DNA of 46,169 nt from a virus, in the IMG/VR virus record IMGVR_UViG_3300022744_000042, positions 1 to 46,169 of that record. One strand, given 5' to 3'. A program made the translations under genes and the position numbers. Of the stretch, positions 23,346 through 32,200 are shown one piece after another; position 1 is the first letter of the stretch; the number at the start of each line of letters is the position of its first letter. The notes beneath the pieces are model-generated. The model was given only the letters and a program-made list of their open reading frames with translations. It searched no databases and was not told the origin of the DNA.

Positions 23346-23374
23346 TTGTCACCCCGCTGTGAAGGGTGCAAAAT
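23346..23374 (+). promoter_or_regulatory. Promoter, copy 1 of a duplicated module
   Basis: TTGTCA-17 bases-CAAAAT. The stretch just upstream, TTTCGTGATTT-(T)GTA-CTTGT, recurs before the promoter at 24299. Confidence 0.65.
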
Positions 23375-23404
23375 GCATTCACTGACAACGAAACGGAGAA
23401 CGGA

Positions 23405-23788
23405 ATGGGCAATGAAATCACCAGCGGCTGCAAGCGGATCACGGTCCTGCTGCAAGGGGAGTGGGCGGGCCACCGGATCGCTGAGACGGTCACGGCGGAT
23501 TACTGGCTGTCGTGCGCCGTGTCGCCAGACCTGTGCGCCGATGACGTGGCCGTGTGTGGCCTGTGGGATGCGAACGGGTCGGACCTGCTGTGCGGCGAGG
23601 GCGAGAACTACCCCGACCTGTCGCCGCGAATCGCATACCTGTACCGCATCGCGTGCTTTGCCGTAGCTGGCGCGGTCGTGATGGATGCCGATGACGGCGA
23701 CTGGCTGGGGTGGGATGCGTGGCCGATGCTGCACGATGACCCGGACGACCGGATCTCCATTGCCGCCAGTGCGGCACGGGGCTACTGA
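23405..23788 (+). CDS. Phage protein of unknown function, 127 residues
   Basis: ATG 23405 follows AACGGAGAACGGA; an earlier ATG at 23366 overlaps the promoter and is rejected. Contains ITVLLQGEWAGHRIAETVTAD and a Trp/Asp-rich end (DDGDWLGWDAWPMLHDDPDD). Not recognised. Confidence 0.72.
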   Translation: MGNEITSGCKRITVLLQGEWAGHRIAETVTADYWLSCAVSPDLCADDVAVCGLWDANGSDLLCGEGENYPDLSPRIAYLYRIACFAVAGAVVMDADDGDWLGWDAWPMLHDDPDDRISIAASAARGY

Positions 23789-23833
23789 TCAACACCAAGC
23801 GCCGGCACTGACCGGCGCACGCAAAGGAACGAC

Positions 23834-24289
23834 ATGAACACGAACACCATGATTTCCGCTGGGCGCATCGCCGCCAGCACCGCAGCCTGGACAGCCAGCC
23901 CCGCCGTGATGGCCCTGACCGAGAGCGAATGGGGTGTGCTGGCCGGCCTGCACTTCGCCGGGGATGATGTACTGCTGGCGGACTTGTCGCCGCGCGTGGT
24001 GGACGCCTACCTGAGTGACCCTGACGTGACGCAGCCGCCCGCCTACCTGAGTGACCCGGACGTGACGCGACCACCCGCCGAGATGCCGCGCCTGATGCTG
24101 CGTGTGACGCGCTGCACCGATCCGGCCGCGTGGCACGCCGGCAAGGTGGGCGAGCTGGTGAAGTTCGTCTGCGCTGGCGTCGGCTGCTGGATGGTCCGCG
24201 ACGATGCCGGCACGCTGCAGCGGATCGACCTCGAAGACGCTGATCTGGTCGAGGTACGCGGCGGAGTGGTGTCGTCCATCGTTTCGTGA
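23834..24289 (+). CDS. Phage protein with internal 12-residue duplication
   Basis: 151 residues. Two tandem copies of AYLSDPDVT(Q/R)PP are encoded by 36-bp units at 24005-24040 and 24041-24076, differing at four bases. The rest is not recognised. Its stop codon lies in the upstream part of the second duplicated promoter. Confidence 0.72.
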   Translation: MNTNTMISAGRIAASTAAWTASPAVMALTESEWGVLAGLHFAGDDVLLADLSPRVVDAYLSDPDVTQPPAYLSDPDVTRPPAEMPRLMLRVTRCTDPAAWHAGKVGELVKFVCAGVGCWMVRDDAGTLQRIDLEDADLVEVRGGVVSSIVS

Positions 24290-24298
24290 TTTCGTAAC

Positions 24299-24327
24299 TT
24301 GTGCAGTGCGTGCGCTGAATGCAAAAT
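24299..24327 (+). promoter_or_regulatory. Promoter, copy 2 of a duplicated module
   Basis: TTGTGC-17 bases-CAAAAT, with TTTCGTGATTTCGTAA upstream as in the copy at 23346. Confidence 0.6.
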
Positions 24328-24375
24328 ACGTCTATCGGATCTGCAAACGGCGGATCCGGCCACCAGGAGAACAGC

Positions 24376-24588
24376 ATGAACGCAGTCACAACCGTCACCA
24401 TCATCAACCCGTTCAGCGGCGCAGAGGTTGTCCGCGAGATCGCAGAGATCAACGCCCAATCCATCGCCGTCCTGCTGGATGACGACTTGATCGGCATGCT
24501 GGACGACGCGACTGACCCAGAGTGGATAGCTCACTATGTTGAGCTGGTTGGCCCCGTTGAGGCGGGCAGGGTAATCCTCGGAAGCTGA
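24376..24588 (+). CDS. Small protein, 70 residues
   Basis: ATG 24376 after CAGGAGAACAGC. Contains TTVTIINPFSGAEVVREIAE and an acidic IAVLLDDDLIGMLDD. Not recognised. Confidence 0.7.
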   Translation: MNAVTTVTIINPFSGAEVVREIAEINAQSIAVLLDDDLIGMLDDATDPEWIAHYVELVGPVEAGRVILGS

Positions 24589-24591
24589 CCC

Positions 24592-24658
24592 AGCCCCGCA
24601 AGGGGCTTGCCAGTGCGCCGCGCATCGGCGTAGCGTCAAGCCACCAACGAACGGAGAA
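24592..24658 (+). promoter_or_regulatory. Hairpin/promoter/RBS intergenic module, copy 2
   Basis: Hairpin AGCCCC-GCAA-GGGGCT four bases after a stop codon, then TTGCCA-18-TAGCGT and CCACCAACGAACGGAGAA before the HTH gene. Differs from the minus-strand copy at 12781-12845 by one substitution and by one extra C and one extra G that pair with each other in the stem. Confidence 0.75.
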
Positions 24659-24662
24659 CCAC

Positions 24663-25241
24663 ATGAGCAAAGCACATTTCAAGCACGATCCTAAGAACCC
24701 CATGCTGACTACCCGCGAGGCCGCCGCGCTGATGTCCGTGTCGCTGCGGACGATTCAGCTCTGGGTTGAGGGCGGGAAGCTGCTGGCAGGCAGGACGCCG
24801 GGCGGGCACCGCCGCATCCGGTACTCAGACGTGCAGGAGCTGGGCGCCCGGTGCGGGATCGTCGTCCCGGAACCGAGCGACGCACCGAAGCCCGCGAAGC
24901 CGTCGCCGCGACTGGCCGCCGTGGCTACGCTTCTGATCCCGGCCGGCGGGCGCGAAATGCAGGTAGAGATTCTGGCGGCCGGCGAGCGGCTGCAGCCGGG
25001 GAACTACGTGCTCCACGTCATCAGCACGCAGCAGGCGCTGAAGTCCGAGGAGTCAGCCGTCCTTGGCGCCGTGCAGGTGCGCGAGCTGCGCGACCGTGAG
25101 ATGCGGGCGTACCGGGACGGCATCTACGCCAGCGAAGAGGCGACGGCACACCGGCTGGCCGCGCTGATCCGCGAGGTCGAGAAGGCTGCCGTGTTTGCGG
25201 AGCGTTGCCGGGTTGCGGATGCTGGGATTGGTGCAGCCTAG
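24663..25241 (+). CDS. MerR/excisionase-type HTH protein
   Basis: 192 residues. MLTTREAAALMSVSLRTIQL-W plus the wing TPGGHRRIRYSDVQEL is the HTH_17/MerR-like DNA-binding domain at residues 14-60. A Pro/Ala linker follows, then a C-terminal helical region (ESAVLGAVQVRELRDREMRA). Most likely a transcription regulator; an excisionase role is less likely as no integrase is present. Confidence 0.82.
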   Translation: MSKAHFKHDPKNPMLTTREAAALMSVSLRTIQLWVEGGKLLAGRTPGGHRRIRYSDVQELGARCGIVVPEPSDAPKPAKPSPRLAAVATLLIPAGGREMQVEILAAGERLQPGNYVLHVISTQQALKSEESAVLGAVQVRELRDREMRAYRDGIYASEEATAHRLAALIREVEKAAVFAERCRVADAGIGAA

Positions 25242-25246
25242 AGCAG

Positions 25247-25294
25247 GGTGACCAGCGGGACGCCGAAGTGAATAACGGCATCCCGCTGGTCACC
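25247..25294. repeat. Large inverted repeat between convergent operons
   Basis: GGTGACCAGCGGGA (25247-25260) pairs perfectly with TCCCGCTGGTCACC (25281-25294); an inner GCCG/CGGC extends the stem to about 18 bp around AAGTGAATAA. Five bases after the HTH gene stop. No T-tract on the plus strand. A bidirectional transcription block, or a protein-binding palindrome, is possible. Confidence 0.8.
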
Positions 25295-25354
25295 ATCGGC
25301 CTGGCTTGCGGAGAATCGCGTCTGTGCCGGCTAGGTCTTGGGTGAATTTCATTG

Positions 25355-25942
25355 CTATCCCGTGAAGTATGTATAGCCAGATGGAGTGTTTGCAGATGAC
25401 TGCGCTATTTCCACTCCGCCATATAACGGGTGGCTTGACACTGCAAAGTACATATTTTGCGAGTTTGCAGGGAAAAGAGCCTCGGACTGTGTTTGCATTA
25501 CTCCAGCAGAGTACCACCTAATAATGCCAAGCCCGATATCAACAGCCACCCCAATTACACCGGCGCTCGTCATAACGTGACCGGCTAATGAAACAGACCA
25601 TCCTGCGCCATTGGCCCGCGTCGTGGATACCCCAACAGACGCGGATGGATTTGACGGAAGAGCCCCAATAAATGAGCCGGCAACAATTGCGCTGCCCTGC
25701 ATTACGCCAATCATTGGCCCGGATGACCCGGATGGTGGGTCGGTATAAAACTCAAGGTACACCTTTCCGGATGAAGGCATCTGGATTGATGTCGGTACAG
25801 TCTGCCATGTGCTGGTTGAGCGTATTTTTCGGTTGCTTGATGAATATGTTACGTTCGCAGCGCCAGTCAAGAATGTGACTGATGACGGTGGCGCCACAAA
25901 TTGTGCCCTGGAACATGCTGCCGACATAACCCCCCGGATCAC
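25355..25942 (-). CDS. Tail protein with SPRY-like lectin fold
   Basis: 195 residues, last gene of the tail operon. GKVYLEFYTDPP, IGVMQGSAIVAGSF, VIGVAVDIGLGIIRWY and the terminal region NMYFAVSSHPLYGG follow the B30.2/SPRY-like pattern seen in phage receptor-binding proteins. Lower GC than neighbours. Probably binds a surface ligand at the tail tip. Confidence 0.72.
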   Translation of the reverse strand: MIRGVMSAACSRAQFVAPPSSVTFLTGAANVTYSSSNRKIRSTSTWQTVPTSIQMPSSGKVYLEFYTDPPSGSSGPMIGVMQGSAIVAGSFIGALPSNPSASVGVSTTRANGAGWSVSLAGHVMTSAGVIGVAVDIGLGIIRWYSAGVMQTQSEALFPANSQNMYFAVSSHPLYGGVEIAQSSANTPSGYTYFTG

Positions 25943-26736
25943 ACCAGATCCCCCGACACGTCCCAGGTGTCAACCCCGACGTAGTGCAGAGACATCACGG
26001 ACCCCTGAGTGCGCGTCTTGGCTGTCACGCCTGTCGGGATGTTGAGCGTGCCGCCGCTGGCCGTCACCTGCCCGGCGCCGACTTGGCGGACCATCACCAC
26101 GTCGCCGACCGTGAAAACGCCGCCTGTCGGCAGGGTGAGCGCGACGGCTGCGGCGTTGTTGCAGCGGACCACCTTGCCTGCGTCCGTGGCGACCGCCGTG
26201 TACGCCGTGCCGGTCTGGTTGTTGATGCCGATCCGCTGCGCCTCCGGGTGCGAGTGACCGGGCAGGTCCGTCGATGCAAGAGCGCGGAACGACGGCGCAC
26301 CAGCGCCACCAGCCGGCGCAGCAAACACCAGCCCGGCACCCTGATTCGCCAGCGTCAGCGCCAGCGTCCCGCCCCCGGTGATCGGCGAGCCGGTCACGGA
26401 CAGGAACGATGGCGCAGACAGGGCTACGCTGGTGACAGTCCCGCCGCCCGCCACTGCTGCCCATGCCGGATTGGCGCCAGCCCCTGCGGTGGTCAGCACC
26501 TGCCCAGCAGTACCGGCGGGCAGATGCACCCAACCGGCCGCCGCACGGTAGAGGATGGCACCCTGTGCGGCCCCGGTGACGGCCACATCGGACAGTCCAT
26601 CCAGCGACTGCGCGCCAAGGATCTCCTCGACCGTGGCCGCCTTCGTGGCGCCGGACTGCGTGACCTCGATCAGCTCGGTCCCAGTGATCGCTGCGGCCGG
26701 GCTGGATGCCCGGATCTCGGAAAGTTTGCCGGCCAT
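25939..26736 (-). CDS. Tail fibre protein
   Basis: 265 residues. The N-terminus (MAGKLSEIRASSPAAAITGT) and repeats such as GQVLTTAGAGANPAWAAV and FLSVTGSPITGGGTLALTL are characteristic of phage fibre shafts; the C-terminal part (VRCNNAAAVALTLPTGGVFT) resembles fibre heads. ATGA overlaps with both neighbours. Confidence 0.82.
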   Translation of the reverse strand: MAGKLSEIRASSPAAAITGTELIEVTQSGATKAATVEEILGAQSLDGLSDVAVTGAAQGAILYRAAAGWVHLPAGTAGQVLTTAGAGANPAWAAVAGGGTVTSVALSAPSFLSVTGSPITGGGTLALTLANQGAGLVFAAPAGGAGAPSFRALASTDLPGHSHPEAQRIGINNQTGTAYTAVATDAGKVVRCNNAAAVALTLPTGGVFTVGDVVMVRQVGAGQVTASGGTLNIPTGVTAKTRTQGSVMSLHYVGVDTWDVSGDLV

Positions 26737-27707
26737 TACGCCTCCTGTGTGCGGATTGTCGCGCCGTCTTCTTGGTAGCGGAAGAGGCCAGATTCGTCAG
26801 TGCGCTCGGTTGCCGTTGCCGGTGGAGGCGTTGTCGGCTCGCCGGGCAAGATCTGCAGGTTGTTGAGCGCCAGTGACTCGATCGTGATGGAGTAGACGCT
26901 GTGCGTCGGTCCCTCAATCGTGAGCTGCCAGTCGGCATAGTAGCCGTACACCGTCCCGCTGCGCAGCCCATCGATTGCAGTCCACAGGGCTGGCGTCTGG
27001 CGCACCGATGCCAGCGCCTTGAACACGCGATCCACGTCGAGATAGTCCACCGCCACGGATGCGACGATGCGGCGCGAGTAACCCAGTTTCGTCACGCGGA
27101 TCGTCCCGTAGGCGTCCGCGACCTTCTTCGAGTAGTCCACGATCTCGATCTTGGCGCCGGCCAAGGTCTGCCCAAGGTCCGTGTCCGTGCCGACCGACAC
27201 CGATGCACACGCCACCGCACCCGGCCCGTCGATCGACACCGTGACCTGCCCGCCTGCGTAGTCGAAGCCGGTGAGCGTGAGCGAGGACGTGAGCGCGGGG
27301 GCGGCCGGCGCGGGGATCAGGGCCTGCAGCGTCGATCCGCCTGCGCCGCCTGACGTGACCGTCACAGAGTACCCAGCCAGACCCAGCAGTGCGACAGAAT
27401 CGAACGCGCCGACGTTGAGCGTGACGACGATCTGACCCGCGGCCGTGGTGGCCGTGGCCGCATCGCCGTCGAGCATCGCCCAGCGGTTCGTCGGCCCGGT
27501 GTCGAGCCAGACCGCTGGCGCTGTTCCCGGCACCTCCTGCGGGTTGCCTGTGATCAGCGCCTCCCACACGCGGCTGCTGTAGATCCGCTTGTCGCCGATC
27601 GTGACGGACTGGCCCTGAACCCATGCCGGGTGCTCGTTTTCCGGGATGTTGGACGACGCGAGGCCGATCTGGTTCGCGGCAAAAGTCAGGGGCTTGATGA
27701 TGCGCAT
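26736..27707 (-). CDS. Tail-tip protein, paralogue of the next gene
   Basis: 323 residues. Shares the N-terminal pattern MR-I--P-T, a GD----VYE-like strand and PTNRWAMLDGD with the protein at 27708-29282, as well as IYGYYADWQL-like GYYADWQLTIEG and an IESLAL strand. Because it follows the tape measure where tail-tip and hub genes sit, it is probably part of the distal tail. No lambda K, L, I or J homologue is recognisable. Confidence 0.7.
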   Translation of the reverse strand: MRIIKPLTFAANQIGLASSNIPENEHPAWVQGQSVTIGDKRIYSSRVWEALITGNPQEVPGTAPAVWLDTGPTNRWAMLDGDAATATTAAGQIVVTLNVGAFDSVALLGLAGYSVTVTSGGAGGSTLQALIPAPAAPALTSSLTLTGFDYAGGQVTVSIDGPGAVACASVSVGTDTDLGQTLAGAKIEIVDYSKKVADAYGTIRVTKLGYSRRIVASVAVDYLDVDRVFKALASVRQTPALWTAIDGLRSGTVYGYYADWQLTIEGPTHSVYSITIESLALNNLQILPGEPTTPPPATATERTDESGLFRYQEDGATIRTQEA

Positions 27708-29282
27708 TCAATACCCTGATGTTAGTGACGGGAACGATGTGCCGGTGTAGACAGAATCATTCACGGTTATTCTAGCGTACTTGAAATAGCACGCTACAGA
27801 TTCTGGCAGGAAAGAGAACGCCCTGAATATTGATGCGCTTGTCATATCAATTGCGTCTGCATAGCTATACTGCAGAACGCGCGATCCATTTACATAAATG
27901 CTTATCACTCCGGCATTTCTTGATATTGCAACGTGGTACCAATTACCAAGTGAAATAACGCCGTCAACGTTTGCAAGTGCGGTATTTCCCGAGTAAATCG
28001 ATACGCTGCCGGCGGCGTCCCTGAGCCTGAAGTTTAGCGAGCCGAACGTAAACAGCAGAACGGATCCCGCCCCAGTGCTGGCAGTAGGGATGTTGGCAAA
28101 GCACTCCGCGCAGAAGTCGCCAGCAGCCGTGATCGTCGTTGAGGCTGTGGCCGTGGCGAATGGCACAGGCGGGAACATCAGCGCCTGCACGCTGGTCGTG
28201 CTGCCGAACAGCGCAGGGGACGCGCCGGCCGATGCATTCATCACGCCGGTAATGGCGATGGATCGGGCCAGCATGGAGGCATCGGAAAGCGGCCAAGACT
28301 CACCGCGCACCAGCAGCACCACATCACCGGCCGGCGTCGGCGGAGTTGGTTGCTCCCACCCCGTCCAATCACCCCACCATCCGCCAGCGCCGCCCCCGCC
28401 ACCGCCGCCACCCGAGACAGTGCCGGTGAGGGTGTCAACGGCTAGCGACTCGATCCGCATCGTGCATGCTGCGTGGTTCTCGCGGATCTCCATGCCGGCC
28501 TCACGGTAGTACCCGTAGATGACGGCGCACTGGTAGTGCAGCGACCCAATCCAGACGCATGGCACAGCGCGCAGGGCGGTGATCGTGTCCAGCACCAGAT
28601 CGGCGTCATCCAGATCAAGAATGAACTGCGCCTGCAGAAACCCGCTGTACCCACGCCGCACGAAGCTGGCATTGCCGTATTCGTCGATCGTTCGCGTGGA
28701 GTAGTCGGAAATGCCGACCCCGGCGCCAAGCTGCGTCTCCCCGAGATCAATAACGGTTCCGACCAGGATCTCAGCGACCCTGAGAATCAGGGACGAGACC
28801 CCGGCTGATATTTCAGTCAAGACTGGCTGAATCGTGATCGTTAGATTCCCGCCAGCTGACCCTAGGCCCGTGATGTAGACGGACTGTTCCGCGCCGCTGG
28901 CGAGCGTGACCGTGCGCGTCACATCGGGCAGCGTGACCGTGACGGACGCCGCCACCACGCCCAGCAGCATGACATCCCCGACAGCAGGCACAGCCAGTGT
29001 GATCGTGAGCGCAGCCGACTGCTGGTGCGACGTGCTCGGGAGTTGGTCGAACATGGCCCATCGGTTCGTCGGGCGCACGATGACCCACTCGGCATCGGAC
29101 AGCGGGAGTGTGCCGACCACGCCAACCGACAGGCATTCGTAGACCGCTTGGCCGTCTAGGATGACACGATCCCCTGTGGTGTACGTCGTCCCGGCCGCGA
29201 AAGCGGGGTAGGTCGTCTCATCGGGGATAGACGACGACACCAGCACGGCAGGCGTCACGGTGATTGGGTAGATGACTCTCAC
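27708..29282 (-). CDS. Tail-tip protein with C-terminal LamG/concanavalin-like domain
   Basis: 524 residues. The N-terminal about 285 residues are homologous to the gene at 26736 (PTNRWAMFDQ, RRGYSGFLQAQF, IYGYYREAGMEI). A linker with a run of glycines and WGDWTGWEQPTPPTP leads to a C-terminal LamG-like domain of about 200 residues (FCAECFANIPT, GNWYHVAISRNAGVISIYVN, YFKYARIT), expected to bind carbohydrate. The C-terminal domain has lower GC than the rest, so it was probably acquired separately. Confidence 0.78.
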   Translation of the reverse strand: MRVIYPITVTPAVLVSSSIPDETTYPAFAAGTTYTTGDRVILDGQAVYECLSVGVVGTLPLSDAEWVIVRPTNRWAMFDQLPSTSHQQSAALTITLAVPAVGDVMLLGVVAASVTVTLPDVTRTVTLASGAEQSVYITGLGSAGGNLTITIQPVLTEISAGVSSLILRVAEILVGTVIDLGETQLGAGVGISDYSTRTIDEYGNASFVRRGYSGFLQAQFILDLDDADLVLDTITALRAVPCVWIGSLHYQCAVIYGYYREAGMEIRENHAACTMRIESLAVDTLTGTVSGGGGGGGGAGGWWGDWTGWEQPTPPTPAGDVVLLVRGESWPLSDASMLARSIAITGVMNASAGASPALFGSTTSVQALMFPPVPFATATASTTITAAGDFCAECFANIPTASTGAGSVLLFTFGSLNFRLRDAAGSVSIYSGNTALANVDGVISLGNWYHVAISRNAGVISIYVNGSRVLQYSYADAIDMTSASIFRAFSFLPESVACYFKYARITVNDSVYTGTSFPSLTSGY

Positions 29283-32200
29283 GCGACTGCCTCGGTTTGG
29301 ATCGTGTCGCCGCCAGCCGTCACCCGGTCGAGGATGCGAGCCGAGCGGCCGGTGTTGGTGGCGATGGTCGTCAGGCCGGACGCGGACTCGGCGCGCATGG
29401 CCTGCAGCTCGGCGCGCATGGCCGCCGACTCGGTGCGCAGTGCCTGCAGTTCGATCAGCAGCGCGGAGTTCCCGCCGCCTGCAGGTGTTGCCGGGGCTGC
29501 TGGCGCTGCCGTGGCGCCGGTCTGCGCCGCTGGCGCGATCACGCCCGGCACTCCGGTCACGGGGGCGGCAATGACGGAAACGGGGGTGTCGCGCACGGTG
29601 TCAAGCGTGGTCTGCAGACTGGCCGCCGTCTGCGCCTGGAGCCGCACCAAGTCGGCGCGGGTCGTGGCCTGCTCTTCGGCGGACTTCAGCAGCGCCTGCG
29701 ACAGGCCCGGCAGGGACTCAAGCGCTTTGGTGTCGCCCGCCCGCGCTTGCGCCGTGGCGACCGTGAACGCCGCCTGCGCGCCAGCCATGCTCTGCCCGTC
29801 GCGCTGGCCGATCACGCCACGGATGCGGGCAATCTCGTCCTCCACGCTCTTGCCAAGCTCGCCGGTCACGCCGCCAAGCTCGTCCATCTGGTCCATGAGG
29901 CCGCCGAACTGTGACGACAGCGGAAGCAGTGAGCCTAGAAGCTGCTGGCCCGCCTCGGTGCTGGTGTCGATCCCGGCGACCAGCGCACGGAACCCGGCCC
30001 GGCTACTTGGCATCGCCACGCCCAGGCGCTTGAACTCGCCCGCCATGCGCGCCGTTGCCATCTGCGTGCGCTCGGACTCGGAGAAAAACCCCTCCTCGAA
30101 TGCCGTGACGCCAGACGCGAGCTGTTCGAGGCCGCCGGCCCCGGTGAGCATCGCCCGCGACACTGCTGCGCCGGACACGCCCATCATCACCAGCGAATCC
30201 CGCACGTCGCGCAGCGCGCTGTACGTGTCCGCCAGTTCCTGTGCCGATCCGGCCATCAGGTTGACGATGGCGCCGATGCCGCCCGCCACACCCTCAAGCG
30301 CCGTGATCGACTGGCGCACGATCTCCGCGCCGATGTCTTCCGCGCCCTTGCTGACCACCTGGCCGAGACTGACCGATGCCACACCCAGCCGGCGCAGCGT
30401 CTCGCCTGCCGACTCGGTGGCGCCGGCAACGCGGGTGACGGTCTCGAAGTAGCCTTCGCCGATGCGCTGGAAGTCCACCAGCCCAGGCGCCACCAGCCGG
30501 GCCATCTCATCGGCCTTGGCACCGACCGCCGTGGAGATGGCCTCCTGCAGGTCGTCGCCCTTGAGTCCCTGAAGAGACAGGCGCGGGATGTCGATCACGT
30601 AGCCGGCCAGCCGCTGCGCCACTGCCGCGGCATCCTGCCCCATGGCGCCGGCCGCAGACTGCAGCGAGTCACTGACGCCACCGAAGATCAGGCCGAACTG
30701 CCGCGCCACATCGTCGCCCGCGCTCTGCAGGATAGTGCTGGTCTTGGTAGATGACCCGAACCAGCTCTTTTTCGTGGTCGTCTTGTCGGCGTACTGGTTG
30801 ACGCCCTGGCCCTGCTGCATCTGCGCTGCGGTGCCGCTGATCGAAAGTCCGGCGTCGGTGATCGTAGACGACGACTTGCCGAAGATGCCGCTGATGATGC
30901 CGCCGACGACGCCGCCAAGCACGCCGCCGATGAGCGGGATCTTTGACAGCAGCGAGCCGACCGCATCGCCTGCGCCGCTCTTGCCTGTCTCGATGCCGAG
31001 GTTCTTGCCCGTCGTCACGCCGCCAGCGCGCAGGATCTGCGTTGACACGCCAGCCATTGCCGCTTCGATCCCGCGCAAGCTGGCGAGCATCTGCGCGCTG
31101 TACTGCATCGTCATCGTGTTGACGTCGCGCAGCCTGTCGAGGCTCTTGGTGACGCTCTGCGACTTTGCCGAGTCGTCGCCCAGCACGGTGCCGGCGCCCT
31201 GCGACTCCTGACGATCTGCCGATGTCGGCGCCGCGCTACCATTGGAGCCGAACGCGCCGCCCAGCACAGCAGCGATTGCGACACCGGCCGCCGCCATGCC
31301 AAAAGGGCCGAGCATCGACATGTACGACATGAAGACGCCTGGGACTTTTGCGGTATTGCGGGCGGCCTCTCCGGCCACGACTGCGCCAGTTTCGACGCCC
31401 TGGCCGGCAATGACTGCTCCGGTCTCGGTTGCAACTGCGGCAACCTTTGCCGCCGCAGTGCTCCCGAATAACCCCATCTTGACGGCGGCCGACTTGATGG
31501 CCATCGCCAGTTCGTAGGCGCGGAATGCCTTTTCAGCCCCGGCCATGATCTTGAAGCCGGCCGTGTGCGACTTGAACATGCCCTTGGCGGCACCCGCCAG
31601 CGCCCCGTAGGCGTTGACCTGCTGCGCGCTGTGCTTGGCCTCGATGTCCGCGATCTGCTGCGACGTGAGGCCGCGGGCGGAGATGGCCTTGCCGTAGTCC
31701 GCCTCCACCTTGAACAGCGCCTGGAAGCCGGTGACGAATGCCGACAGGGATTGGCTTGCGGCATCGAACCCTTCGGCGATCTTCATGCCGACCGTCTCGC
31801 CACCCAGGTAGTCCTTGACCATCGCCATGTCAGGGGCAGCGATCGTGCGCTCCTGCTCTGCCTTGATGCCTGCGCGGATCTGGTCGAGCTTGGCGCGCAG
31901 TGCATCGGCCTGAGCCGACAGCCCGGCACCCGAAAGCGTGTCGATCTGGTTGCCGAGGTCAAGCATCATCTGCGCGCCGTCGTCCGCGATCTGCTGCGCG
32001 GCGATGCGAGCTTCGGCGCGGGCACGCTCCAGCGGGTCCGTGATCGTCGCGGCCTGCGCGAGTGCTGCGGCGTTGGCGTACTGCTGCGCCTGCTTGTTTG
32101 CGGCTTGCCACGACTGCGCCCACTGCTGCGCGATGTCGCGGGATTCGTCGAGTGCTTGGCGCTCTGCTTGCGCGCCGATGTCTGCGGCACGCTGCTTCGC

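Noticed and set aside
25290-25517. 75-codon minus-strand frame at the end of the tail operon
   Set aside because: It overlaps the end of the SPRY-like gene in another frame, has no ribosome site and no recognisable pattern.
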